Assembly: GCA_025201765.1 (NCBI GenBank)
Contig: MU623417.1
Location: 62,001-126,000 of the forward strand
Source: Daldinia sp. FL1419
Lineage: Eukaryota; Ascomycota; Sordariomycetes; Xylariales; Hypoxylaceae
Reading direction: 5' to 3'
Length of the DNA: 64,000 nt
Within the stretch, counting starts at the first letter, position 1. Each line of letters starts with the position of its first letter. The translations under genes and the position numbers were made by a program. A model generated the notes under the pieces. The model was not told the DNA's origin, searched no databases, and saw only the letters and a program-made list of their open reading frames with translations. This document shows, piece after piece, positions 9,660 through 20,330 of the stretch.

Positions 9660-11521
9660 TCACGTTTCTGCCTGGCAAGCTACGTCGGTTTCGTCGGTTT
9701 CGTCGGCCTCGTCGGCCTCGTCGACTTGGTCGGTCTGATCGGTTTGGTCAGCTACGCCAGCCTGATCAGCTCGGTCAGCTGGGTCAGCTGGGTCATCAGG
9801 TGCCTCGGCCTCATTAAATGGGACGGCCTGCTTGGGTAAGGCTAAATAATTGATGTCGACCTTTGATACAACGGGGGTCCCTCGCTCTTTGGCCAGTACG
9901 AAGAACTGCTGATTTTCTTGAAAACTCCTACCACCAGTCTCGGGCAAAAATAGCCATACGAATAGTGCTACCACAAGGTTGGAGACGGCGAAAATGACGA
10001 AAACGCGGTGCTTCCAGCAATTAAAACCGATAGGGGCTAAGAACGTAATGATAAAGTAGGACACACCCTATGTGATGACGCTGACTGAGCCGCCCTGCGC
10101 TCGCGTTTTGTCCGAATATATCTCGGTCGGAATTAGCCAAACTGTCGTGAGCCAGCACGATCCATAAATAAGCGTCGACATCGTAAGATCCATGAATCCT
10201 AGGATACCCTTCAACGTTGTATGACTACCGGTGATTACGTCCGTTCCGATAATCCATAGCATGAAGAAACAAAGACTTAAACCACAACTACCCCATAACA
10301 TTAATGCTCTACGGCCATAATGATCGATCACACCCGTGCTGGCGAACGTCGCGACGAAATAAAAGACATAGTTGCTCAACATTGCAAAGTCTGACGTATT
10401 TTCCTCCAACCCTAAAAGTTGAAATACTTGCGAGCCATAGAATAAGATTGCCCCGTAGCCAGTCAAGGCTTGACTGAATTGGACCATTATCGTAATCATA
10501 TGGGGGTGAAACCGCCCAGATCCGCAGCAGAGCTTGTCAAGGAGACACTTCGGGGCCCCTACAACTTCTCGGTGAGCAGCTTGGAGCTCTTCCATCTTCT
10601 GTTCCACCCGGTCATTCCCATAAAGCTCCGAAATCACCTGCCTTGCTTGATCCACTTCTCCTTTACTGATCAGCCAGCGTGGGGATTCCGGAAGCTCGAA
10701 CGTGACTAACCCTAACGCCATAGGGAGACATTCCATGAGCAATATAGGCACCCTCCAGGCCCAGCTGTCTTCCTGGAAGATACGATTGAAGCTGAGATTT
10801 ATTATAAAAGCGGTGCATAGACTTCCAACATTTACACGAAAGTCTTTTGCCACTATCAGTGCATATCGTCAGTAATCACCAGTAGGCTCTCGGTTAAGTC
10901 GTGTTTGTGTTTAGTCGGGATATTCTTAAAAGAATGCAGGAGCTAAGAGGCTATAGGGGGCCGGGTTAAGGGGATATTCTCACATGTAGAACCACGGGCA
11001 TTGCCTTCAGAGAGCTCGGCCTTGTGAACGGGGCCTACCAAGGTAATACCGCCCATTCCAATCCCAAGCACGAACCGCGCAGCCACCATAACCCAAAAGG
11101 AGGCGCCGTTCCACGTAACATCAGAACCTAACAAAAATAATCCAGGAATAAACATCAAACCTCCCCCGAGTAAAGCGAGGCCAGTTGAAATCCAAAGTGC
11201 GCTTTTTCGACCTTTCCAATCAGCCCAATACGACGCCATGATGCTACCTGCTACGCATCCAAGGTAACAGCTAGCGATAACGGTCCCAACCAATGAGGAG
11301 TCTTTTGGTATGTTCATGGTGTTGCGATATAATTCATTTTTATTGACGTAGGACATCAAACCCTGATCGTACCCGTGCAATGCCATGGCTAAACATGAGA
11401 TATATTTCACGATTAGTTGTTTCATCCAGCGCCAGTCCCCCTGCTGTCGCACCCATTCGTATAGAGCACGTCCCCTGGCAGTCATGGCGGCCACGCCAGC
11501 CGCGCCAAAGCGTTCTGGCAT
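9660..11521 (-). pseudogene. MFS sugar transporter with an in-frame stop codon
   Basis: This is a 12-helix sugar porter of the major facilitator superfamily. Exons read 10984-11521 and 9660-10852, with an intron at 10853-10983 (GTGAGA...TAG) that restores RGSTLAKDF. Features seen are GYDQGLM in helix 1, ADWKGRKSA after helix 2, PESPRWLISKGE at the central loop, DHYGRRAL and PETGGRSF near the end. A TAG at 10065-10067 interrupts the frame just before helix 10 (SVSVIT then GVSYFIITFL), although the rest of the protein is intact to the stop at 9660. TAG from CAG or TGG would be a single transition. The alternatives are a sequencing error or readthrough. The C-terminal tail carries an acidic repeat. 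The nearby AKR and LPMO are also carbohydrate genes. Confidence 0.75.
9682..9798 (-). repeat. Degenerate 9-bp coding repeat in the transporter tail
   Basis: Units like GTCGGTTTC and GTCAGCTGG repeat in frame and encode about a dozen Asp-x-(Ala/Thr) style triplets, such as DQTDQTDQ and DEADEADETDET. The frame is kept open, which suggests the repeat grew while the gene was functional. Confidence 0.8.
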
Positions 11522-12248
11522 TGTTTATGTGTTCGTAGCAAAGGTATTGTTTAAACGATAGGAACAGCTTGACCGAAGGCGGGCGAGCTGCGTCGCTAAT
11601 ACTCATAAGCGAAGGTAAATACGACTAGAGAGAATCGTAGAATAGGTAATAATGGAGAAAGATTGTCGTATGAGATAATAGCAGCATAGATTTGCGGGTA
11701 AAATATGGTGCTGCGGTCCGGTGACGATTCTTCAAGAGTAAAGTGAGTAAAGTTGGATTCTAGACGAAATCAGCTTAGGACCCCAAGTGAATAGCGTATA
11801 GACGTGCGACGGCAATAGCGTACCAAGATGCTCTTTCTTTCGCGACCTACCTGCCAGTCACCAGTCGTAACTTCTATAAAGCAATAGGCAACATCCTTTA
11901 CCGAATTCATATACGTACCTACCTAGGTACCTACATAAGGTATTGGGACGAATGACATCATTTTCATAAAGTTTCTGCAAATAATCGACTGTATGGGAAG
12001 CTGCTGTTTATGTAACCACCTACATCCTAACTGCTAGTCTTATAGAATCTAGTCATTCTATTATGCATAGGTAAGGTAGGTACATATTTCGACGCAGCTA
12101 CGACCCATGAAGTAAGGATAATAGGTAGGTACCTTTCAAAATACCTTACGGGTCTAAACCCTGCCCGTGTTTTTGCCCCTAGTTACCTGCCTATTTGATG
12201 TTTCTGTATAAGACAATATACTTCCAGGAAATAGTTGACGTCGTATCC
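11522..12248. other. Intergenic region with TAGGTACC-type palindromes
   Basis: This gap holds the upstream flank of the transporter pseudogene and the 3' flank of the gene at 12249. It contains clustered CCTACCTAGGTACCTAC-type motifs near 11916-11935 and 12124-12133. No gene is seen. Confidence 0.5.
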
Positions 12249-12956
12249 TTACTGCTTCCTCCTCCAGAACCCAATCGCAGTCTCGGCTCTTCTATTGAGA
12301 AAGGTGAACGGTGGGCGCACGTAGCTATCATACCAATAGTCGCCGTCGCACAGCCTGTTGTATTCATCAACGTAGTCAACGGCGGGAATATACATCCACC
12401 CTACGTCCTCCTCTTCATGATTTGTGACGCCGTCTTCCCAGAATCCAGGTGGAAAGTTCAGACTGTTACTATCGTCAAGTAGGCCTATCCTTCTTGCCTC
12501 ATCTTGCGATGATGGTAAGAAATCCTTCCTGAGAAGCTTAACGAAGGGGGCCCCAGCCATTTTATCGAACGATTCTAGACATAAGTCATCGACCATAAGA
12601 CAGTAGTTATATCGCGTGCTAGTTAGGTGGTGCGAATTGCTGTCCCGCTTCCTAGCCCACTTGCGCTCCGACTCCTCCGTAGCCCACTTCGCAAACTTCT
12701 CTCGGACTTGGTCTGGCCCAAGATTGCGAAAATTAACTGGATCATCCACAACGACGGGACTATGGCAGGCAATTAGGTCACTGCGATCCTGCAGCTCTAG
12801 ACGCTCTGCTATGGCGGTCCGAATACACGTCAACATCCGTCGCCATGCTTCGTCGTCGCTGTAAGAGAGGCGATATATGACCATTCCCCAGGGAGCATCT
12901 GACTTTAGATCTCCATCCCGGAGCGAATCGTCTATATTATCAAGGCTATCAGTCAT
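12249..12956 (-). CDS. Uncharacterised fungal protein (235 aa)
   Basis: I do not recognise a characterised function. The single exon starts at the ATG at 12956; the frame continues upstream only through a GTG, so an unseen 5' exon is possible. The N-terminal half has a WGMVIYRLSYSDDEAWRRML block, which recalls a family of unannotated fungal proteins with a WG-x-V-x-YR start. The middle has MVDDLCLESF, and the C-terminus has GWMYIPAVDYVDEYNRL followed by aromatic residues. There is no signal peptide or membrane segment. Acidic and Trp-rich composition suggests a soluble protein. It lies between two pseudogenes and may itself be a fast-evolving accessory gene. Confidence 0.6.
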   Translation of the reverse strand: MTDSLDNIDDSLRDGDLKSDAPWGMVIYRLSYSDDEAWRRMLTCIRTAIAERLELQDRSDLIACHSPVVVDDPVNFRNLGPDQVREKFAKWATEESERKWARKRDSNSHHLTSTRYNYCLMVDDLCLESFDKMAGAPFVKLLRKDFLPSSQDEARRIGLLDDSNSLNFPPGFWEDGVTNHEEEDVGWMYIPAVDYVDEYNRLCDGDYWYDSYVRPPFTFLNRRAETAIGFWRRKQ

Positions 12957-13484
12957 AGCGGCTAGTACAGCGTTGGCGTCAACCACTGCTGATTCGGAAC
13001 TGTATCTTGCTAGGCCGCAAGGAGCCTTTATCCTACGCTAGGCAATGATGAGTGACATAAAGCTAACCGAGATATTTCTCACCGTTAGCATGGTGGCATC
13101 GAGGCCAGACAGTCGCAACAGAATTGCTTGGGTGGTGACTGCGCGCGAGGAAGTCATAGCGTGGGCCTTTAGTCGCAAAACCTGCCTACGAATCATCATT
13201 TCGAGAGATCAAGGTAGAGGAACGATACGCAAGAGACTGAGATATGCAGAACATGCTTAATTTACCGACGTTGACGTCTCAATCTTTTTACTTGGCCCGT
13301 GCACTATTTCCCTTCTCCCTATTTTCACCCCTTTCCAAAGAGAATTATCCCTTGTGCTTGATGCAAGAGTATTTGCAATAAAACATTTAAGGAGCACTAA
13401 TTCAGCCATATGGTTGCACTGGTGTAGTTATTATGCACAATAATAAATAACCCCTTTCAAAGATTCAAAGTACACGCTGATAGA
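12957..13484. other. Intergenic gap
   Basis: Upstream flank of the gene at 12249-12956. A 71-codon open frame at 13045-13260 has no family resemblance. Nothing else is seen. Confidence 0.4.
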
Positions 13485-13841
13485 CTACCGTGCCTCGAGG
13501 TTACCAATATAAGTGGCTACCCAGTCTTTTAACCCCTGGATAATGTCTTCTGCGTTAACGAAGGTTAATTCAGCTATTAATTCTTTCTAGATCAAATTCG
13601 AAGCCCATTCACCTTCAGGCGTACACAGAAGTGGCGCCACGCTATGGAGACAAATTTAGAGAGACTCATTCAATAGTTGCAGGGCGCATTCTAATCCAAG
13701 TCCGGTATTAGAACCTGTCACCATCGCAGTTTTGCCAGCCAACTCAGCCTCGCCAGGTAAGACTGGCTTGGGAGTAACGAAAAACTGGCACTGAAGGAAC
13801 TGCGTGATGCTTGTCTCTTTTTCTGGCGAAATATCAAACAT
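13485..13841 (-). pseudogene. Short-chain dehydrogenase pseudogene with deleted core
   Basis: The 5' part (13656-13841) encodes the start of a fungal retinol-dehydrogenase-like SDR: MFDISPEKE, then the Rossmann motif TAMVTGSNTGLGLE and the first helix. It stops after about 61 residues. Immediately downstream, in another frame, the C-terminal end of the same family can be read (APLLCTPEGEWASNLI, stop, KELIAELTF, then EDIIQGLKDW) down to 13485. The catalytic Tyr-Lys region between them is absent, so roughly 200 codons were deleted, with a frame change at about 13650. The internal TAG sits where the family usually has Trp. Non-functional. Confidence 0.8.
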
Positions 13842-15064
13842 GGTGGGATCTATATTGAACTAGAAGTAGGTAATACCAAGAATTAAATTTAATACCTAAC
13901 TATCTTGGACAGGGGAGAATCAATGAAGAAGTATTTATACATTTTACTGCTTATTATATTAAAATTAATCTTTTCTTTTCGTAGTCTTTATCCTACCAGC
14001 GATGTATATTCCCTCATAGGTAGCAGCTAATAATATAGCACCAAACGCGTACTAATAGGATTCATGAAGTAACTAAGTAAAGAAGTAGGAGTCTAAGTCA
14101 AGTCTGACTTTTAATTAATTCAAGTATGTATTTTCTGTGCTATTCGTGTTATAGTATTTGGTAGATGATCGATATATCCTATGCGTTCAATTTTCGTAGC
14201 AAGAATTCATAAGCAAAAGCAACTTCGGATTCCTAGCTCGCTGTGCCCGGCTTTAGCATCAAGTCATAAATATGTTTAGCACCATTTATAGTGAGCAGTC
14301 CACATTTGCCCCTATGTACACCCGCTCAAACATGTCCTTGGAACTTTGGAAAAGACCATGCCTCCTGTACGAGGTTGCGTTCATGCTGCGGTAGCTCTCG
14401 TGGTTGGTGTTCGCTTGACATTTATTCCTTGAAATGTAGGTAGGTACTTATTAAACCTCATTGTTAGGACAATTTGTTCCCTAATATGACATTCCATGGC
14501 TGGACTGTCGGAACAAATTCCAAATCAAAGGGTTCGTGGAATCAACCTCTAGAAGCAGTAGCCAAAAAGGCAGCAGAGAGACGTAAGTTCACGGCGTTTA
14601 TGACGTTTTAGTGGTGCTTAAGGAGGTGGTATGTTGCGGAAAAGGGGGCTACTGCCAAGAAGGGCGAGAGGAATTTGGCTTAATGGAGTGTATATCATAC
14701 GGGTACGTTGAGCTTGCTGCGACTGCATAATAGCATCAAGATGTAGCCTATATCATATACCGTTTGTTCATTTTTACAAGAGACTCAACTAACTCTGGCG
14801 ACTACCTACGTGCGAATACGTACTAGAAGTGACCTTTGTTCTAAACGTCTCATTTGGAGGCCTATTGAGAGAAGGCCGTGCTGCGTAAATGAATATTGAC
14901 CTCTGCGCCAACTTCACCGACTTAGAGGGCAACATGGTCTTGTGTACTTCCTATAACCAATTGGAACAATAGGGATTTGTATAGGGGCGAATAATGAACG
15001 ATCTATCATCTACCCGTTGTGCATCATCGTTAATTCACATAGATGGAAAGCAATAAATGATGCT
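13842..15064. other. Intergenic region
   Basis: A 1.2 kb AT-rich gap. An ATG at about 14486 opens a short frame followed by a GTAAGT, which could be a dead 5' exon, but it matches no family I know. Nothing else is supported. Confidence 0.35.
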
Positions 15065-16328
15065 TCACCCCGCGAAGCCGTTCGGCAGACTCCTCCCCTC
15101 CTTCTTATCCGGGAAACCAAAGTTGATGCCGAAGGGGGGATACACGTAGCGCAGGACCTTGCCCTCCTTTACGAGGCTGTCCGAGTAATCGTTTAGGATC
15201 TTCAAGTCTTCGGAGTCGAGGTCGACGATCTCGAGGTTGGCCTTGATGCGCGCCTCGTTCACGGACTTGGCTAGCACGGAGGCGCCCCTGGCGACTGTTT
15301 TTGGTGTCCAGCGTTAGTTTGCCGTTGGCGAATAGCTCTGGGGGTGGATAACGTACCGTGGTAGCTTAGCAACACTGTTCCCGGGCTAACACCCTTCCGC
15401 TGAGCAACCTTGGCCACGGCCTCGCTTTGCAATAACGGGCCGCCCGTGCTGCCGAAGGGGCTGTATGCTACAATGTGGATACCCTTCTCCTTGGAAAAGT
15501 CGACGACCTCTTGCTGGGGTAGGGCAGGGTGGTTTTCGATCTGGTTTATAGCGGGCACGACGTCGGTCTTGGCGAGTAGCTGCTCTAAGTAGGGCTTGCT
15601 GTAGTTGCAGACACCGATGCCCTTCGTCTTTCCAGTCTTGAGAAGACCCTCCATCTGCTTCCACGTCGCGATGTGGTCGTGGTCCCAGAGGATATCACGG
15701 CTACCATCTGGGAGCTTGGGGAAGCGGTCGTCGTTACCGTTAGGGTTCATCCCAACGGGCCAGTGCACGAGGAATAAGTCAACGTAATCGAGGCCGAGGG
15801 CCTTGAGCGACTTGTCTAGACCTAGCTCGACGCGGCTGCTGTATGTGTTCCACACCTTGGTCATGATAAAGATGTCTTCGCGCTTAGCATAGCCGGCGTC
15901 GAAGGCCGCTTTTAGGCCTTTCCCGACCTCTTCTTCGTTCGCATAGCAGTATGCTGCGTCGATGAGCTTGTATCCGTGCTTTATCGCAAGCTCGACGGCT
16001 TTCGCGACTTCACCCGGAACTGCTTGCCATGTTCCTGTTTTGTGCCGAGATTCATGTTAGTGGACAGACCGTTTGCCGGTATAATGTGCGAGTATTCTCT
16101 ATTTAGGTAGGGATCTAACGACCCGTTTAGGCCGAGTTGTTAAGGGTTAAGTACAAATCGGAGGATATGATGATACTAAGAGAAATATGATTGTTCTCTA
16201 GTTCTGTCGCGAAAATGAGAAGAGGGGGAGGGGTAGACGTAGTCGTAAATGAGTAAATGAATGGACGTACCAAAGCCGACGGCGGGGATCTCCTGGCCTG
16301 TGTTTAACTTGAACGACGAAGGCGCCAT
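15065..16328 (-). CDS. Aldo-keto reductase (321 aa)
   Basis: This is a cytosolic NADPH-dependent reductase of the aldehyde/glycerol-dehydrogenase type, like yeast Gcy1/Ypr1. Exons are 16271-16328, 15357-16034 and 15065-15294; introns are 236 and 62 bp, both in phase 1. The N-terminus MAPSSFKLNTGQEIPAVGFG is typical. The catalytic tetrad is complete: D45, Y50, K79 and H110 (in LFLVHWPVG). The cofactor-binding end reads LLSYH, then RGASVLAKSVNEARIKANL. Length matches the family. Likely substrates are sugar aldehydes such as xylose, or glyceraldehyde, which would suit the surrounding carbohydrate genes, but specificity cannot be read from sequence. Confidence 0.93.
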
Positions 16329-17873
16329 TGCAAATCGTTAAAGAGGTACCTTAACTATATATATACCGAGGTAGATATCTCTATTATACGTTCTAACGAT
16401 CTCTCGATTTGAATTATGGTGAACTAAAGGAAACCGAGATTTATATTCCCAGTGTCATATTCTCTTCTGTCTACAGGATACGTTTGGCGGCTACGTAACA
16501 GTATTTATTTTGGCACCTCCGGCAAAATACGATGCGAGCCTACATGGACTAATAAGGCAACTATGGTAAAAACTAGTATAGATAGGGGGGGCTAGCCACG
16601 GAACGACTGGCGGGCGTACTCCGCTCACGATGCTATGGTAGCTGGGGATGTCCCGCGGGGTGGTTTCGGATTCGTTCCTATGCGGGTATGGTTCATAGAT
16701 ACAACAGTAATAATAATAATAATACAAACGCCATACTCGCTTCAACTAAGCGATTTCTATCCTTTATTATCTGTATGAGGGAGATGTAAGTCGTCAAGTC
16801 AAAAGACAAACGTGTAAGTGATACCGGATAAAGACTTTTAGCACTTGTACAACTAATTCATCCGCAAACGATGTTGAATATTATTCGAATAACGCAGCAT
16901 ATGAAAACAGCCACTAGAAAAATATTCGAATAGATCGAACAGTTGGTTTACTGGAGACTACAAGCTCTCCACCACGCTGATGATGTCGGGGTAGTCGGTC
17001 ACCGAGAGACGCCACTGGTCAAAATTCCGAATTTCTCTCGGGATGATGTGATTCAAGCGCGACATCCTACACGTGGACTAAATTAGGGGAGCCCCGCCGT
17101 CCGCAAGGTATGTACGAGACGAAATATCGTGAACCTTTTCATCAGGAGCCATTCTAGCAGCTTCGACGTATCGGAATAGAGAAAACGCGGGGAAAAAAAA
17201 AGAGAGAAAAGAAAGAAAAGTAATTTTGTTCAACTACTATTATTTTATACCTCGAGAATTGAAAGGAGAAATATATATCGTTTAATGGGTGCGGAGTGTC
17301 ATTACTTTGCGTACGGATTCGTACTATGCCCTGCTGTATTTCTCTTGGTAACGAATCTCGGCTGGATTGAAAGCCGAGCACTCTCCCATCCCTGTAGATC
17401 TCACATACGAAGAATTCAACAGGTACCTGACTATTAATTCCATGTAATAAATTAGGTACGACATCAGAATTTGCAACTCATTAGGTACTTCCTCCTAGAA
17501 AATAAAATAAATTCCACCTGGATCCCTTCAAAGTCTACCTGAACCAAGACGACGGAAACCTGAACATGGAGCCGTGGTCACACATCAACCAAGATCGTAC
17601 TCGTAGCTATTTGGATTCAAGATCCTACAAGAACCAAAATGACATCTCTTTGGCTCGATGGATATATTATGCACGCATTAAAAATGAGTCGTCTCCATGC
17701 ACGCCATTATAAATCTACTAAGTGTAGCCCAACCGTACGACGTCCCCAAGCCAGGGGGCAAGTCGTGGAATAATATACAAGGCGAAGATAGTAATAGTAG
17801 TAGTAATAGTAGTAGTAGTACACCGGCTTTTCTACTAGGGAGCATCGTCTCTCTTGTCTCATATGGTTTGTTC
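16329..17873. other. Intergenic region with microsatellites
   Basis: A 1.5 kb gap between the upstream flank of the AKR gene and the 3' flank of SED5. It contains an (AAT)n stretch at about 16707-16724, an A-rich run near 17196 and the (GTA)n array described separately. No gene is seen. Confidence 0.5.
17787..17820. repeat. (GTA)n trinucleotide microsatellite
   Basis: About 11 units of an AGT/AAT-type trinucleotide lie just downstream of the SED5 stop, probably in its 3' untranslated region. Confidence 0.85.
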
Positions 17874-19066
17874 TCAACCAGCAATAAGAACCCATAAGCT
17901 GTGGTAAAGGTTAGCCATACTGATTTATTAGGTTCGACGGGTAGGGATAAAGCGTATAAAAGGAGTGCACCGGGCGATAAGGGGACAACTTACAGAAAGA
18001 ATATCATCAACACCCCAAACATCTTGGCGATCAGCCACCGATTGCTCGACACGCGGGACCAATATCTAAGTAACTCGCGCTGGGCGCCCTGGACGTTATC
18101 AACAACATCCTCCGTGTTGGCATCGATACGCTGGATCATCTCGCTCTGCTCCGCTACCATCTGCGCTAGCTGCCCAAAGATTGATCCTAATTCGCTAATG
18201 GTCTTCTCGATAGCTTCGATAGCCTCGCCTCGTTGTTGGATGTATGAGTTTTGCGGTGCCGCCTCTTCCATCATGAGTATCTGTTGGTCGCCCATTGCCG
18301 CTGGCGGGTTCAGTGTCAACAGGTCAGCGCCGGGTGACGGCGTGCCCCGGTTCGGCGTCCCGTACAGGGGGCTTGCGGATTGCTGGAGAGATGACGTTTG
18401 TGCGTGTTGCGACACGGAAGATATAAAATTCTCGGTACGTGACCGCGACGCTTGGATGTTTTTGGTGCGTACCTCGAGCACGTCCTTGAAATTGGCGCCC
18501 ACGTCGCTGAGTTTCCCCTGCAGCATCAGGACGATATTCTTATTATGCTCGCCTTCTTGATCCGCCTTGGGATGTTGTTGTCGCGTTAGCAACTGTAGTC
18601 CGCTAATCTGCTGGTTCAGCGACGATAAGTCCTGTTTTATTCTAGCCGAAATATGTTAGATACGTAAAGCTAGTACATGCATCGCGAGTTGGATCATACA
18701 TAAAAGTGAGCTCGTTGATCTCGACGGGCCGGTCGTCGAATAAAGTCTTGCGTTTCGCCAACTGCGCAAGCTTCTCTAATTTACCCTACGAAAATGTGTT
18801 AGCGAGATTCACACCTGTCGCTATTCTTGTAGCAAACTGTGAGGTATTACCATCGTAGCAGCAATTCCGCGCCCTATCTCGGCGGCACGCCTAGCGAATT
18901 CCGACCTCCGATGAGGTTGTGCGTCGCCATTAGCAGCGGCTTTTTGTGAGTCCGTTAAGAGCGATCTCCTTTGCGCGCCCACCTTGGACGAGGCTTGCCG
19001 TCTTTGGACTTGTGTGAGCACAGACCGAAACTCGGCCGTGCGGTCTTGTATAGATGTGACGGCCAT
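17874..19066 (-). CDS. SED5: Syntaxin, Golgi Qa-SNARE (324 aa)
   Basis: This is the Sed5/syntaxin-5 SNARE for ER-Golgi and intra-Golgi fusion. Exons are 18851-19066, 18700-18785, 17994-18641 and 17874-17898. The N-terminal peptide (TSIQDRTAEFRSVL) is the Sly1-binding type. The Habc-region hallmark KLEKLAQLAKRKTLFDDRPV follows. The SNARE motif is about residues 231-292, with the zero-layer Gln at about Q258 (GSIFGQLAQMV). The tail anchor spans about residues 303-322. The last intron (17899-17993, GTAAGT donor, GGCTAAC branch) falls inside the tail anchor, so the final exon encodes only eight residues plus the stop. Without that splice the anchor would be cut short. The splices restore the family sequence ELTFIIKQDLSSL. 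Confidence 0.93.
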
Positions 19067-20330
19067 CCTGACACGTTGTCGGGATGGCTACCTAGGAGAT
19101 AGGTAGATGCGTTTAGAAGAGGCGCCGTTTTGCGCTTCTTCGCGTAGGCGAGGGTAGGTTTTGTTGACTAGGAGCAATCGGCTTTCGGGTAACGGACGTG
19201 GCGAAATAATGCAAACACTTGTCTCGATCGTAAAGTAGACACCTAAACACAGGTAGAAAAAGGCCTGCGGGCGATGATTGAGAATTCGGGAAAACCGGAT
19301 AAAGAAAGCGGGAGACTGATTCGGAGTGTTCTAGACGATTGTTGATAATTGATTTCTTATCTAGAATTACGGAGGATAGATTAGAGATCCGGGCGAGACC
19401 GATTAGAAAGCGATTAGGGTCATATCGTATTTGATGGGGGGGGAGTTTGATGCGGGTTGATGGGGCGTAAAGAGGATAAGGGAGATTGAATTCCTGTGGT
19501 TGTCTCGACTCGATTTTTGGAAGTGAAATTATTATTTGTTGGTTTCAAAACTCTACGTAAGTAAACTTGCCAGTAAACTTCAGCCTTAAAACTCCTGGGG
19601 CCAGTCTGTTTCTTCTACGAAATTACAGGGTCGACACGCGGCGCGGCCTTTAAGTCGTGGCGGTGCATTGCCCTCTACATACACTAGTACGGCTAGGAAG
19701 TACATCAGTACACCTAATATTGCCTTGTTACCATACGTATGACAAGTACCCATCACCTGTAGGTACATAGCTAGCTGCATCTCATCTTGGCAGTATTCTA
19801 TTTCTGTCACGACGGGTCCAAGTGACATCAACAATCGTGTATAGGTACGTACCTATTGGGTTGTATTGCCCGGGATAGATAGGTGCTCAACTATAGACTC
19901 AGGGAAAAAAAAAGGATCGAATTACTATATACTAGGTATTATCAACCTAATATCAACCATTCCATCACAAGGCAGGTAGATATGTGCTCTTCATAACCGA
20001 ATAGTAAGCGGTAGGATAATATTTTTCAAGATCAAAACGCCTTTGATAATTCCATTTTTAGTGTGCAGGCGTATTTCGCCCGGGGTATGTAGACATTTAT
20101 CAAAAACCGGAGGGAAATAAAAGAAAAGAAAATGACATATACGACAAGGGATAATGTCGAATGGCATAATAATATCACTGTATCCGCTCAGGTTCAATAC
20201 ACAAGAAATAGTACTCGTGACAACACTTCACAAGTCTTCATTATTATTCACCTTCTTCCCTGCTTCTTATCCCTCATGTTAACCTCGGTATGCATCGTAT
20301 TCGAAAATCATCGAACAACATCACCAACTA
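19067..20330. other. Intergenic region
   Basis: A 1.26 kb gap between the SED5 start and the 3' end of the large disordered protein. A G8 run lies near 19436. An open frame at 19586-19834 resembles nothing known. No gene is supported. Confidence 0.4.

Noticed and set aside
14486..14610. Short frame starting MTFHGWTVG with a GTAAGT after it, recalling the start of a Zn alcohol dehydrogenase
   Set aside because: No downstream exon with zinc ligands can be found; similarity is limited to a few residues.
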